In this document: in pieces, positions 7,666 through 15,879 of the stretch
Layout of the letters: each line of letters opens with the position of its first letter
Numbering within the stretch: position 1 is the first letter of the stretch
Assembly: GCF_019430945.1 (NCBI RefSeq)
Contig: NZ_JAHYCB010000017.1
Span: 20,333 to 84,332, forward strand
Origin: Neorhizobium populisoli
Lineage (GTDB): Bacteria > Pseudomonadota > Alphaproteobacteria > Rhizobiales > Rhizobiaceae
Length of the DNA: 64,000 nucleotides
Reading direction: 5' to 3'
Program-made: the position numbers and the translations under genes
Notes under the pieces: generated by a model
The model's database searches: none
What the model was told of the DNA's origin: nothing
The model's input: only the letters and a program-made list of their open reading frames with translations

Positions 7666-8568
7666 ATGAAGAAGATCAACCTGGACCTCGACGTTGTTCG
7701 GACGTTCGCCACCGGCATAGAACTCGGCAGCTTCGCGAAGGCGGCGGACCGGCTCGGACGATCGACGTCGGCGGTCAGCGCCCAGTTGAAGAAGCTGGAG
7801 GAACAGACGGGCGCCGAACTGTTTCGCAAGGCTGGCCGGGGCCTTGCCCTGACCGAGGCCGGTGAGACAATGCTTGCCTACGGCCGGCGCCTGCTCGAGC
7901 TCAACGACGAGGCGGTCATCGCCGTACATGGCGTCGAACTCGAAGGCTGGGTGAGGCTGGGTCTGCAGGAAGACTTCGGGGAGACGCTGCTGCCGGACGT
8001 CCTTGGTCGATTTGCGCGGGCGCACCCAAAGGTGAAGATCGAGGCTCGCGTCGCCCGCAACGCTGAACTGCTCGACGCGATCGCCGGAGGGAGGCTCGAC
8101 CTCGCGCTTGCGTGGAGCGACGGGGCCCGTACGGCCCACTGCCAGCCTCTTGCCGACGTTCCGCTCTGCTGGGTCGGAAGCGCGACATACAGGAACACGA
8201 TAGACCCGCGCGAGCCGGTTCCACTTCTTGCTCTCGACAACCAGTGCCTGATGCGGACTATCGGTGCGAAGGCGCTCGACGACGCGGGAAGGCCGTGGCG
8301 CATCAGCTTCGTCGGCTCCAGCCTCGCAAGCTTGTGGGCGGCCGCCGCGGCGGGATTGGGCGTCACGGTGAGGACGGAGCTGTGGCTCCCGGAAAAGGTG
8401 ACAAGGATCGACTCCATAGCCGATACGCTTCCCTCGCTGTCCTCGATCGGACTGACGCTTCACCGCGCCGAAGCTCATCTGTCTCCCGCGGCGGAAGCAC
8501 TTGCTTCGCTAGTGATAACCGACGTGCTATCCGCGATTGGCCGAGACCTTGGAATGTCTACTGCCTGA
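7666..8568 (+). CDS. LysR-family transcriptional regulator
   Basis: A 300-residue LysR regulator with an N-terminal winged helix (about 7-65; GSFAKAADRLGRSTSAVSAQ is the HTH) and a substrate-binding domain from about 90. The open frame extends far upstream (to 6982), but that part is antisense to the tautomerase and cupin genes. The ATG at 7666 follows a GGAG-containing leader and gives a normal LysR length. It is divergent from the tautomerase operon; a CCGTACGG palindrome (7615-7622) in the gap could be part of its site. It probably activates the operon with a small-acid coinducer. Confidence 0.87.
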   Translation: MKKINLDLDVVRTFATGIELGSFAKAADRLGRSTSAVSAQLKKLEEQTGAELFRKAGRGLALTEAGETMLAYGRRLLELNDEAVIAVHGVELEGWVRLGLQEDFGETLLPDVLGRFARAHPKVKIEARVARNAELLDAIAGGRLDLALAWSDGARTAHCQPLADVPLCWVGSATYRNTIDPREPVPLLALDNQCLMRTIGAKALDDAGRPWRISFVGSSLASLWAAAAAGLGVTVRTELWLPEKVTRIDSIADTLPSLSSIGLTLHRAEAHLSPAAEALASLVITDVLSAIGRDLGMSTA

Positions 8569-8704
8569 GCGGCATTGTTGACCGCGGCGACACCAATCGG
8601 GGGGAGACGTCTACTCGCTCGCGAGGCACCTCGTGCTGGATAGGTCGGAAACTGAAGATCGCCAGGATTTACAAGGCCACCGAATCCTTCGCGGAGGACA
8701 ATGC

Positions 8705-8941
8705 CTACTCGTCCGCCAAAGGCCAATCGTTCGAAGGCTCTTCGACGTCCTGCTCTCCGTGAGGAACGCCTTCTGAACGCGAAGTCGGCGACACCCCGCT
8801 ATTGTGGTCGGACGGCATCGTCTGCGTCGTGCCGGAATGCTCCTGCTCCGCCTCTCTCCAGTGTCGGTCATGCTGCCCTTCCGGGCGGCCCTCCTGCTCC
8901 CATCTCCGATGCGCAATCTCTCTAATCTTTTCGTCGTCCAT
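8705..8941 (-). CDS. DUF2934-domain stress-associated protein
   Basis: A 78-residue protein whose N-terminus (DEKIREIAHRRWEQEGRPEG, then a conserved HW element) is the DUF2934 motif found in many small rhizobial proteins; the remainder is acidic and probably disordered. The start at 8941 is chosen because GAGGAG lies 6-7 bases upstream, while the earlier ATG at 8959 lacks a site. A GGAAC-N16-TGTT element upstream (8968-8992, minus strand) suggests control by the general stress sigma factor. Molecular function unknown. Confidence 0.72.
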   Translation of the reverse strand: MDDEKIREIAHRRWEQEGRPEGQHDRHWREAEQEHSGTTQTMPSDHNSGVSPTSRSEGVPHGEQDVEEPSNDWPLADE

Positions 8942-8967
8942 GATAATCTCCTCGTGCATTCCACTCG

Positions 8968-8992
8968 AACAGCTAGCGACGACGCCAGTTCC
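8968..8992 (-). promoter_or_regulatory. EcfG/RpoE2-type promoter for the DUF2934 gene
   Basis: On the minus strand GGAAC (8992-8988) is followed after 16 bases by TGTT (8971-8968), close to the alphaproteobacterial general-stress consensus GGAAC-N16/17-CGTT and matching GGAAC-N18-TT. It ends 27 bases before the DUF2934 start codon, which would give a short leader. Confidence 0.5.
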
Positions 8993-9037
8993 GTAAGCGA
9001 CGAACGAAAGCTCGAAACTGGAACCTCGTCTCTGCGG

Positions 9038-9066
9038 TTGAAAAGAGACGCCGGGTTTAGTATAAA
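9038..9066 (+). promoter_or_regulatory. Sigma-70-type promoter of a likely small RNA
   Basis: TTGAAA (9038-9043), a 17-base spacer and TATAAA (9061-9066) form a near-consensus housekeeping promoter. No open reading frame with a ribosome site follows. A terminator ends about 90 bases downstream. Confidence 0.65.
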
Positions 9067-9072
9067 AGCTCT

Positions 9073-9164
9073 GCTGATCAATGCGTTCTCAAACTTGGAG
9101 CTATCGCTTCTCCAAGATCGGCATTTATAAAGCCCGGCCATCTCCTGTGCCGGGTTCTTTTTTT
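9073..9164 (+). ncRNA. Candidate small RNA with two hairpins
   Basis: From the predicted start near 9073 the transcript would be about 92 nt. It contains hairpin CTTGGAG(9094-9100)/CTCCAAG(9110-9116), then a GC-rich terminator hairpin CCCGGC(9133-9138)/GCCGGG(9149-9154) followed by a run of nine pyrimidines ending at 9164. A promoter, internal stem and intrinsic terminator in a gap between genes are what a trans-acting sRNA looks like. I do not recognise a known family; targets cannot be inferred. Confidence 0.6.
9133..9164 (+). terminator. Intrinsic terminator of the candidate small RNA
   Basis: CCCGGC and GCCGGG pair around a 10-base loop, followed by TTCTTTTTTT. It is among the strongest intrinsic terminators in the window and serves no annotated plus-strand gene, which is why a small RNA is proposed. 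Confidence 0.85.
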
Positions 9165-9802
9165 AGAAAATTGCGTGGGAGCCTTCAGCCATGTAGCCGC
9201 TACACGCGATGCCGGTCGCCTATACGAAGTTGGCTGTAGTAATCATCGATATGACTGCCAAGCTGGGCATCACACCCGAAGACGTTCAGCAAATCCTTGT
9301 CTCGCGGCGGGCATTCATCAGTAATTCGTGTTTGCGCGCGAACGATCCAAGAAGCTTACCAGCCGGGCTTGCTTGTCTTTTGGGAGCCCGTATCTGGTGC
9401 CGAAATCCGCGACGCTGACGACTTTCTTCGCGCTAGGAAGTTGGATCTTTATAACACCAGCGATGCCGACAGAGGCGAACTCTACGTGAAGCTTATCCTC
9501 TCCCAAGGTCATTGGTCCTAGGGAAAACCTGGGTGCTCCAGGAGTGCTTGTGCTTTGGTAAGCAAGCAGGGACTAAAGTCCAGGTTGCAACCGACAAATG
9601 TATTGCTACTATCGCTGAGCGAGCTCATGGCTGTGCCTTGCTCGTAACGGATAAGGCTTTGAGGTGTGGAGCCTAGCCTTGTCCGTTCTGAAGTTTAGGA
9701 CAGAGAAGCACTGTCCAGACAAGGCTCTCGAAGTAGTGCGTGATCGTACCCGCGGTCGTCAGAGATGTGTCGTTCGCCGCGTCAACTGTCGTTCGGGCGG
9801 CT
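9165..9802. other. Gene-poor stretch, lower G+C
   Basis: No confident gene. Short overlapping frames exist on both strands (plus 9297-9521 and minus 9318-9512), but neither has a ribosome site or recognisable motif. The stretch looks less G+C rich than its surroundings, especially 9420-9680, which fits decayed or foreign DNA. Confidence 0.4.
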
Positions 9803-10010
9803 TTAGCCCGCCCGCGCTCGGATGGCACTGAAAGTAGCCTGCTGCAGCGCACGCGCGAGGTCCTCGGACGTGTAAGGCTTCGTGAGCTGGACTGCGTCGA
9901 CAATACCTGATTCCTGCCGGCCCAGCTCGTCGCCGCTGGCGAAGATGATCCCCACCCTCGGCCATCGCTCCCGGACCTGGCGCGCCAGCGCGATCCATGC
10001 CCAGCATGGT
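9803..10010 (-). pseudogene. Remnant of a response-regulator receiver domain
   Basis: The minus strand encodes IALARQVRERWPRVGIIFAS, then a DAVQLTKPYTSEDLARAL segment and a stop at 9803-9805. These match the beta4-alpha5 half of a CheY-like receiver, including the conserved Lys-Pro. The phosphoacceptor half is missing, and the frame breaks near 10000, where an upstream LGMD element sits in another frame. It resembles the receivers further along (10875-13268), so it may descend from a duplicated two-component system. Confidence 0.6.
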
Positions 10011-10236
10011 GCGTGACTTCAAAGGGTATCGGAAAGCGATCTATAGTCCGAACGACCACTTCGCGGTGGTCACCCCTTCAGGCAGCAACCGAGTTTTCGA
10101 TTTCAAGGAGCGCCAGCCGCGTCGACTGTCGTCGAGGGAGCGTCGACATGCCTGCACCGGGCCGAGACCGTGATTAACGAACTTCTCCACGATCCCACGC
10201 CTCTGCCGCAGCTATAGCGCGTGGCGTCGACGCTAT

Positions 10237-10372
10237 TCAGTCGCCGGACGCGGCGTCCATCTTAAAAATGAAGCAGGTTTCGTCGTCATCCGAACGGACG
10301 TCGATCCTTCCAGCATGTGCCTCCGCTTTCTGTGACGCGATTAGAAACCGAGGCCGAGGCCGGTGGAGGTCG
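10237..10372 (-). pseudogene. Remnant of a histidine-kinase ATPase domain
   Basis: The minus strand carries STGLGLGF (the G2 box of histidine-kinase ATPase domains) ending in a stop near 10346, and in a neighbouring frame LIASQKAEAHAGRIDVRSDD and CFIFKMD to a stop at 10237. Together they resemble the last 40-45 residues of a kinase split by a frameshift. It lies next to a receiver remnant, so both are probably debris of one two-component locus. Confidence 0.55.
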
Positions 10373-10378
10373 CGATCT

Positions 10379-10585
10379 TCAAATGCCGCTTTCCATTTCG
10401 GTTTCCTCCTCGAGAGCGGACAGCCGCGCATTGGCGGCGTCGAGAATCGCCGTAAGGAACTCGACGCGGGTCCACCCGACGAGGTGCGCTTCCTCGACGA
10501 GAAGCTGGACGGCGTAGTCGACCGTCTGGTCGAGTTCGACCTTTCGCTCTGGAGATTCCGGGTTGCAGGTAGGGGGATCGATCAC
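10379..10585 (-). CDS. Small hypothetical protein
   Basis: A 68-residue acidic, mostly helical protein: ELDQTVDYAVQLLVEEAHLV, then a GWTRVEFLTAILDAANARL segment. The reading has good coding character, with no low-complexity or shadow features. The start would be GTG at 10585, and no clear ribosome site was found. It follows the DUF3606 gene (10614-10787) on the same strand and may be cotranscribed. Family not recognised. Confidence 0.5.
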   Translation of the reverse strand: MIDPPTCNPESPERKVELDQTVDYAVQLLVEEAHLVGWTRVEFLTAILDAANARLSALEEETEMESGI

Positions 10586-10613
10586 GGTGGAATCGTGCTC
10601 CAGTGGCTATTGC

Positions 10614-10787
10614 TCACTTCTCGAGTTCGTTCTCGACCTTCGAGCGCGAATTGCCAACCTTCTTCACGGCGTCCTTGACCTGGGACTTAGATACGTCTTC
10701 CTTAGAAGCTTCGTATCGAACTTCGTGGTCCTGGCCGCCGGCCACTTTCGCCCGATCCTGAGCACGGCCTTTCGACGATGTTGGCAT
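10614..10787 (-). CDS. DUF3606-family small stress protein
   Basis: A 57-residue basic protein matching DUF3606: KVAGGQDHEVRYEASKEDVS followed by the KDAVKKVGNSRSKVENELEK end. An AAGGAGG ribosome site lies 7 bases before the ATG. A perfect GGAAC-N16-CGTT promoter sits 30-54 bases upstream, so it is very likely part of the EcfG general stress regulon. DUF3606 proteins are common in Rhizobiales and have no known biochemical role; the lysine-rich helix suggests nucleic-acid association (inference). Confidence 0.85.
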   Translation of the reverse strand: MPTSSKGRAQDRAKVAGGQDHEVRYEASKEDVSKSQVKDAVKKVGNSRSKVENELEK

Positions 10788-10816
10788 GTGAGCACCTCCT
10801 TCATGAGTTCGCCAGA

Positions 10817-10841
10817 AACGCTGGACAAATGATGAAGTTCC
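10817..10841 (-). promoter_or_regulatory. EcfG/RpoE2-type promoter for the DUF3606 gene
   Basis: On the minus strand GGAAC (10841-10837) is followed after exactly 16 bases by CGTTT (10820 onward), a perfect match to the alphaproteobacterial general-stress consensus. Confidence 0.75.
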
Positions 10842-10874
10842 ACCGCTATCGGCCAGACCGGAAGACCTTGGCGA

Positions 10875-12851
10875 CTAATTGCCGTCTGCGTTCCGATGCC
10901 GGTCGGCGACGACTGCCGCGAGCGCGTCGCGCAACTGCATCTGCGTGAACGGCTTCGGGAGTCGCAGGACGCCAGGATCCTCGCCTGTCGGAAGCTCCGC
11001 ATACCCGGTGGCCAGAATCAATCCCACGTGGGGATGCCGCCCGGCCACCTTCCGGATGAGGTCGGCCCCCAGCATGCGTGGCATGGCGTGATCCGAAATC
11101 AGCACGTCGGGCAGCGGCCCGGATTGCAGAGCAGCTAGCGCCTCGTCACCTGAATGGGCTTCGATCGCTGTGTGCCCGAGATCTTCCAGCATCAGCACGG
11201 TGTTCATCAGCACCAGGGCGTCGTCGTCGACGGCCAGAACGGTGAGCGGCCGCATCGGAGCCGGCTGCTCGAAAACCAGCGACGGGACGTCGATGACCGG
11301 ATCGGTTTTTCGGTCGGCGACGGGCAGCCACAGCTCGGCCGTCGTACCGTTTGCGAGCGACGACTTCATGACGAGCCGTCCGCCGGACTGCGCCATCAGT
11401 CCTTGCACCATTGGGAGCCCTAGTCCGGTGCCCTTGCCGACGCCCTTCGTCGTGAAGAACGGGGTGGTCGCCTTCTCCAGCGTCTCCTCGTCCATCCCCT
11501 CGCCTTCGTCCTTGACAGAAAGGCACACGTATTCGCCTGCCGGGAGTTCGGGCACCTGACCAGCGCGCAGGACATGCTTGCGTGCGGCGATCTGGATCAT
11601 CCCACCGTCGGGCATGGCGTCGCGGGCATTGACGCAAAGGTTGAGCAGCGCGCTTTCAAGCTGGTTCGGGTCGGATAGCACCTGCGGTAGGGACAACGGA
11701 AAGGTCGTGCTGATCTCGACGCCCGGCCCGATGGATCTTTGTAGGAGTTCGGCCATCTCCCTGACGAGGTCGGGGACGCTGACCACCTCCAGCTTGAGGT
11801 CCTGCTTTCTGGAGAACGCGAGCAGCCGCTGCGTTAACGAAGCTCCTCGCTTCGCCCCTACGATCGCATTGTCGATCAGGCCGACGACGTCGGGCATGGA
11901 CGCGACACGCTTCCGTGCGATTTCGAGGCTCCCCAGGACCGCAGTCAGCAGGTTGTTGAAGTCGTGCGCGACGCCGCCCGTGAGCTGGCCGACGGCGTCC
12001 ATCTTCTGCGCCTGGAAAAGTTCCTTCTGCGCCGTGTCGAGGGCCTCCTGAGCAAGTCTCTTTTCGGTGACGTCCCTCGTGATCTTCGCGTACCCCACCA
12101 GACGTCCGTCGTCGCCGTGGATGGCGTCGATGATGACGTTGGCCCAGAACCTGCTGCCGTCCTTGCGTATCCTCCATCCCTCGCGTTCGAAGCGTCCTTC
12201 GCGCGCGGCCGTTTCCAACGCTCTTGCCGGAAAGCCGGCGTCGCGGTCTTCGTCCGTGTAGAACTTCGAGAAGTGCTCTCCGATGATCTCGTCGGGCAGA
12301 TACCCTTTGATGCGCTGAGCGCCGGCATTCCAACTTGCCACGTTGCCGTCCAGGTCGAGCATGTAGATTGCGTAGTCGGTGACTCCTTGAACCAGCAGCC
12401 TGAACTGCTGCTCGCTCTGTCGTAGAATTTCCTCCGCAGCCTTGCGTTCGGAAAGATCGCGCGTGATCTTCGCGAAGCCGACGAGATGTCCGTGCGGATC
12501 CCTGATCGCATCGATCACGACGTGAGCCCAGAAACGTTCGCCGCCCTTCCTGACGCGCCAGCCTTCGGCTTCGAAGCGACCCTCGGCTCTGGCAGTCGCC
12601 AGCGCCCTCGCAGGCAGTTCCGTCGCCTTGTCCTCGTCCGTGTAGAAACGGGAGAAGTGTTCTCCGAGGATCTCGCTCTCGGCATAGCCCTTGAAGCGCT
12701 GCGCCCCGGAGTTCCAGCTCGAGACGCGCCCCTCGGTGTCGAGCATGTAGATGGCATAGTCGGTAATCGCATCTACAAGGATGCGGTAGCGATCCTCGAG
12801 GGAGCCGGACCGGAGCGAGCTTACATGGGCTGTCATATCATGGTTCCGCAA
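10875..12851 (-). CDS. Two-PAS hybrid sensor histidine kinase
   Basis: A 658-residue soluble kinase with no membrane segment. Two tandem PAS/PAC domains (about 25-145 and 155-275) are near duplicates: each has TDYAIYMLD, then W-N-GAQR-KGY. They are followed by HisKA with phospho-His about 296 (GGVAHDFNNLL), an ATPase domain with GKGTGLGLPMVQG, and a C-terminal receiver with Asp about 587 (LISDHAMP). It senses a cytoplasmic cue, perhaps redox or a ligand, and may pass phosphate to the separate receiver at 12909-13268, encoded just upstream on the same strand. Kinases of this layout often feed into general stress control in rhizobia (inference). Confidence 0.88.
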   Translation of the reverse strand: MRNHDMTAHVSSLRSGSLEDRYRILVDAITDYAIYMLDTEGRVSSWNSGAQRFKGYAESEILGEHFSRFYTDEDKATELPARALATARAEGRFEAEGWRVRKGGERFWAHVVIDAIRDPHGHLVGFAKITRDLSERKAAEEILRQSEQQFRLLVQGVTDYAIYMLDLDGNVASWNAGAQRIKGYLPDEIIGEHFSKFYTDEDRDAGFPARALETAAREGRFEREGWRIRKDGSRFWANVIIDAIHGDDGRLVGYAKITRDVTEKRLAQEALDTAQKELFQAQKMDAVGQLTGGVAHDFNNLLTAVLGSLEIARKRVASMPDVVGLIDNAIVGAKRGASLTQRLLAFSRKQDLKLEVVSVPDLVREMAELLQRSIGPGVEISTTFPLSLPQVLSDPNQLESALLNLCVNARDAMPDGGMIQIAARKHVLRAGQVPELPAGEYVCLSVKDEGEGMDEETLEKATTPFFTTKGVGKGTGLGLPMVQGLMAQSGGRLVMKSSLANGTTAELWLPVADRKTDPVIDVPSLVFEQPAPMRPLTVLAVDDDALVLMNTVLMLEDLGHTAIEAHSGDEALAALQSGPLPDVLISDHAMPRMLGADLIRKVAGRHPHVGLILATGYAELPTGEDPGVLRLPKPFTQMQLRDALAAVVADRHRNADGN

Positions 12852-12908
12852 ATGTGTGCAGCGGGCGGTGCCTCGGAGCAGGCAGCGGCCTTGAAGTTAG
12901 GAAACATC

Positions 12909-13268
12909 TCAAGCGGCAAGCATTCCCTGCATGGCCAGAGCAACCTGAGAGACGTCGTAGGGCTTGGAGAAGAACAAGCCGCAGGCCGGCATCTCGGCGC
13001 CTGTCGGGCGATGCTTGCCTGAAACGACGATTATCTGGATCTGACGCCATCGATCACGCACGGCAGCAGCAAGCCCCACCCCGTCCATGGAGCCGGGCAT
13101 ATCTATATCGGTAAAAAGCATCCGGATGTCGGAAATCTTCCCTAGAATATCGAGAGCCTCGTCTGCGTTCGATGCCTCGATCGCCTCGAACCCCGCGTCT
13201 TCCACGATGTCGACGGCCAGCATTCTGACAAGGGGTTCGTCTTCGACCACCAGAACTCTATGCGGCAT
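12909..13268 (-). CDS. Single-domain response regulator
   Basis: A 119-residue stand-alone CheY-like receiver. It has the acidic pocket (VVEDE), phosphoacceptor Asp54 (LFTDIDMPG), a Ser in VVVSG and Lys in SKPYD. There is no output domain, so it acts by protein contact or as a phosphate shuttle. It lies 57 bases upstream of the two-PAS kinase gene on the same strand and probably forms a pathway with it. The preceding small gene ends 3 bases before its start. Confidence 0.88.
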   Translation of the reverse strand: MPHRVLVVEDEPLVRMLAVDIVEDAGFEAIEASNADEALDILGKISDIRMLFTDIDMPGSMDGVGLAAAVRDRWRQIQIIVVSGKHRPTGAEMPACGLFFSKPYDVSQVALAMQGMLAA

Positions 13269-13271
13269 TAG

Positions 13272-13484
13272 TCACCTTGTCCTCGTCCACCATCGAAAGA
13301 AACGGGCGGCTCTTGGTTCAGTTCCGTGTAGCCGAATTAATTTGGAAACGAAGGCCCTCTGGATGAAAGTCGATCGAGGAACGCGGCGTCGCCGTTGCAG
13401 GAAACGCGCGCTCTTCTTAAGGGCTGCGCCATAGGCGACGCGCTCGAGCGTCGTCACTCGACGCGCAACGTATTGATCATCCAT
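13272..13484 (-). CDS. Small basic hypothetical protein
   Basis: A 70-residue, strongly basic protein starting MDDQYVARRVTTLERVAYGA. A GGAGG site lies 7 bases before the ATG, the best evidence that it is translated. It sits 11 bases after the TnsA-like gene and 3 bases before the receiver gene on the same strand. The last half is arginine-rich without a recognisable fold, and a frameshift inside it cannot be excluded. Confidence 0.5.
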   Translation of the reverse strand: MDDQYVARRVTTLERVAYGAALKKSARFLQRRRRVPRSTFIQRAFVSKLIRLHGTEPRAARFFRWWTRTR

Positions 13485-13495
13485 GTTCGCCTCCG

Positions 13496-14110
13496 TCAGC
13501 GATGATAGCGGCGGACGACGGTGTCCAGACTGATCACCTCATCGATGTCCATGGAGATCAGGCGGTGCAGGTACATCCACGAGATGCCTGTGAGCGGCTG
13601 TGTTTCTCGGAAGACCTGAAAGCCGTCAGCGATGGTCAGCGATCCGGCTTCTTCCAGCGCAGACAACATTCGGATCCGGTCATTCAAGGGAGTGCGAGAG
13701 CGGGCGTAGCGGAGCATGTCCCTTGCGTTGGCTAGACGGGAGCCTTGCCTGACTTCCTGCCTAGGTACGGCGCGGTACCGGAGGCCGGCTACCGCGGCGC
13801 CCTCCGCGATTTCCGGCGCCCCGGTCTCCTCGACCGCGTCAAGGTAGATGCGGACGCCGCCCTCATAGTCGACAAGGAAGTCCGGCACGTGAGGGCCGCG
13901 CTCGGTGTGAAACTCGAGCGGGAGGCAGAGCCAAGCTACGACGTCAGGATCGACGTCGAGAATACACGCCAGGTCGCGTGCATGTCTTGAGCGGAACATC
14001 GGATCGCCCGAGCAACGGACCGCTGCGCGTGGATAGAAGAGTTTGGTTGAAGCAGATTCATAGGCGGCATACAGCGCCGCAGGCGTCGCGAAATGCGGAT
14101 GGCTCATCAT
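13496..14110 (-). CDS. TnsA-like endonuclease-fold protein with altered active site
   Basis: A roughly 205-residue protein from an ATG at 14110 (a GAGG site precedes it; an upstream frame to 14308 lacks support). The middle resembles the TnsA/PD-(D/E)xK nuclease core: LEFHTERG, then HVPDFLVDYEGG, then RIYLDAVEE. The Glu and PD positions are kept, but the final catalytic element reads Asp-Ala-Val-Glu instead of (E/Q)xK. The C-terminal half is helical (LNDRIRMLSALEEAG). No TnsB or TnsC partner is near. It may be a domesticated or DNA-binding-only relative. Fold assignment is by motif only. Confidence 0.55.
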   Translation of the reverse strand: MMSHPHFATPAALYAAYESASTKLFYPRAAVRCSGDPMFRSRHARDLACILDVDPDVVAWLCLPLEFHTERGPHVPDFLVDYEGGVRIYLDAVEETGAPEIAEGAAVAGLRYRAVPRQEVRQGSRLANARDMLRYARSRTPLNDRIRMLSALEEAGSLTIADGFQVFRETQPLTGISWMYLHRLISMDIDEVISLDTVVRRYHR

Positions 14111-14325
14111 GAACATCCTCGAACAGGTGACGGGGTGCCTGCGGCCGCGGGACCGCTTGCCGTTCAACCTATTCGGGATATTTTGAGGAACCTGATCATG
14201 CGGAACAGAATAAACATTTTTCAGAGAGTCAATCGCGATTCTGTCGTTCCCTGGAATGCCCATCTCGACCGGTCTTGTAGGCGGGCCAGTGATGTCACTA
14301 CGATCCACGGAAAAAGGATTTCAAC

Positions 14326-15066
14326 TTGAAGAAGCTCATTCAGATTTCGACCAGGGACGGTATAGCTCCCGCAGGACTATTCACTCCTGTCGATGGCAGA
14401 CCGGTCCGAGCCGGCGTCCTGTTCTTCATGGACGCCATGGGCCCCCGCCCCTCCATGGACGAGATGGCTCAGCGGCTTGCCGACGACGGCTACCTGGTCC
14501 TGCTGCCCGACCTCTTCTACCGCTTCGGGGAGTACGGCCCCTACACGGGATCTGCCTTCGCCCACGAGACGTCGCGAAACCAGTTGCTGAAGATGATGGG
14601 AGAAACGACCGTCGAGATGACGACGAGCGACACGGAAGCATTCCTCCAGGTCTTCGAGCGCGAGGGCGTCGCGCCGCCTCTGGGCGTCGTCGGATACTGC
14701 ATGTCGGGAAGGCGCGCGCTCACCGTCGCGGCGAAGTTCCCGGACCGCTTTGCGGCGGCGGCGAGCTTTCACGGCGCGGCGTTGGCGAGCGACACGGCCG
14801 ACAGCCCTCACCTTCTGGCGAGCGAAATCAAAGCTCGCGTCTACGTCGGCACCGCGTCTGACGACGGCAGCTTCCCTCCAGAGCAGTCGACCCGATTCGC
14901 GGATGCCTTCCGCCGGGCGGGCGCGGACTTCGCGCTGGAGAGCTATGTCGGCATGCAGCACGGCTGGACCGTTCCCGACCGTGACGGCGTGTACGATGAA
15001 GCCGGAGCCGAACGACACTGGCGACGCCTTCTCCAACTCTTCGGCGAGACGCTAGGACGGAGCTGA
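14326..15066 (+). CDS. Dienelactone hydrolase-family protein
   Basis: A 246-residue alpha/beta hydrolase of the dienelactone hydrolase family. The nucleophile elbow GYCMSGRRA contains Cys125, a catalytic Cys as in classical carboxymethylenebutenolidase. His212 (MQHGW) fits the triad, with an Asp near GTASDDG. Such enzymes open dienelactones from chlorocatechol breakdown or act on related esters. The gene is single, divergent from the TnsA-like gene, with a loosely spaced hypothetical gene downstream. Specific substrate unknown. Confidence 0.85.
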   Translation: MKKLIQISTRDGIAPAGLFTPVDGRPVRAGVLFFMDAMGPRPSMDEMAQRLADDGYLVLLPDLFYRFGEYGPYTGSAFAHETSRNQLLKMMGETTVEMTTSDTEAFLQVFEREGVAPPLGVVGYCMSGRRALTVAAKFPDRFAAAASFHGAALASDTADSPHLLASEIKARVYVGTASDDGSFPPEQSTRFADAFRRAGADFALESYVGMQHGWTVPDRDGVYDEAGAERHWRRLLQLFGETLGRS

Positions 15067-15105
15067 AGTCTTGCAGATACCTTCTCTATCGGCTCACTTT
15101 TCGGA

Positions 15106-15420
15106 ATGAGCAGCATTCCCTCCTTCGTTTCCGAACTCGTCCGCTCCGCCAACGAGACCGACCGCCTTTCCGATTTCGAAGCGGTAAGCTTGCTGAGGCG
15201 GTCGATCACGGTCATCCGCGACCTACGCGAGACGGTCGGCATCCCGGCGGACGGCACGGAGCACGACGCGGTCATCCAACTGGATCGGCTCGCAACCAAC
15301 GTGGATGGCGCTTCTCGTGAAGGCCTGCATCGCGGGCTGCTCGAGGCGGCCGACATGGTTCGAACTCTTTGGATCGTCGTCGACAGCGGAACCCGGATAA
15401 GCATTCCCGCTTCAGGATAG
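15106..15420 (+). CDS. Hypothetical protein
   Basis: A 104-residue, mainly helical acidic protein (SFVSELVRSANETDRLSDFE at the start). It begins 40 bases after the dienelactone hydrolase stop on the same strand, so it may be cotranscribed. No clear ribosome site and no recognised domain. Similar-sized helical proteins are common unknowns in rhizobial accessory DNA. Confidence 0.5.
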   Translation: MSSIPSFVSELVRSANETDRLSDFEAVSLLRRSITVIRDLRETVGIPADGTEHDAVIQLDRLATNVDGASREGLHRGLLEAADMVRTLWIVVDSGTRISIPASG

Positions 15421-15555
15421 AGCGACCGTAGTGCGTCCGACTACCAGCCGCACGCGCTGCAGCAGTTGCCGTCGGCTGACCAAGTCGACCCCGCGCTCAC
15501 AACAGGCACCTGAATCGATTTCCGAAGAAGATTTCGTAAGTCATTCTATCGGTGG

Positions 15556-15879
15556 TCAATGCAAGGCTGGCCCAGTGGGATACCGAGGGTGGCGGCTATG
15601 AAAGGTTGTGATCAGTGCCACGGCTCTGGCGGCAACGTCTTCTGCGAGCATGACGTCGCAGCAAGCAAGATCGTCGGCCACGGTCATGATGGCCTTACCG
15701 ACGGAAACCATAACCATCTCCAGGCCGTCGTCGCCTTCGTCCGCCGCCCAGCTCGCGTTCCGCACCAGAGTGACCGCGAGACGCTCGAGCATTGCTTGTC
15801 GCTCCAGAGGCGAGAATTCGGCTAAAGCCTGTGGCGGGACATTCAATGTGAAACTCCGGATTCGAGAAACGAGCACCAC
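15556..15879 (-). CDS. Hypothetical protein
   Basis: A 107-residue protein with helices rich in Ala, Val and Leu (FSPLERQAMLERLAVTLVRN) and a basic tail. It has the look of a genuine coding frame with sensible residue composition, but no recognisable motif. The start at 15879 lacks a strong ribosome site. Confidence 0.45.
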   Translation of the reverse strand: MVLVSRIRSFTLNVPPQALAEFSPLERQAMLERLAVTLVRNASWAADEGDDGLEMVMVSVGKAIMTVADDLACCDVMLAEDVAARAVALITTFHSRHPRYPTGPALH

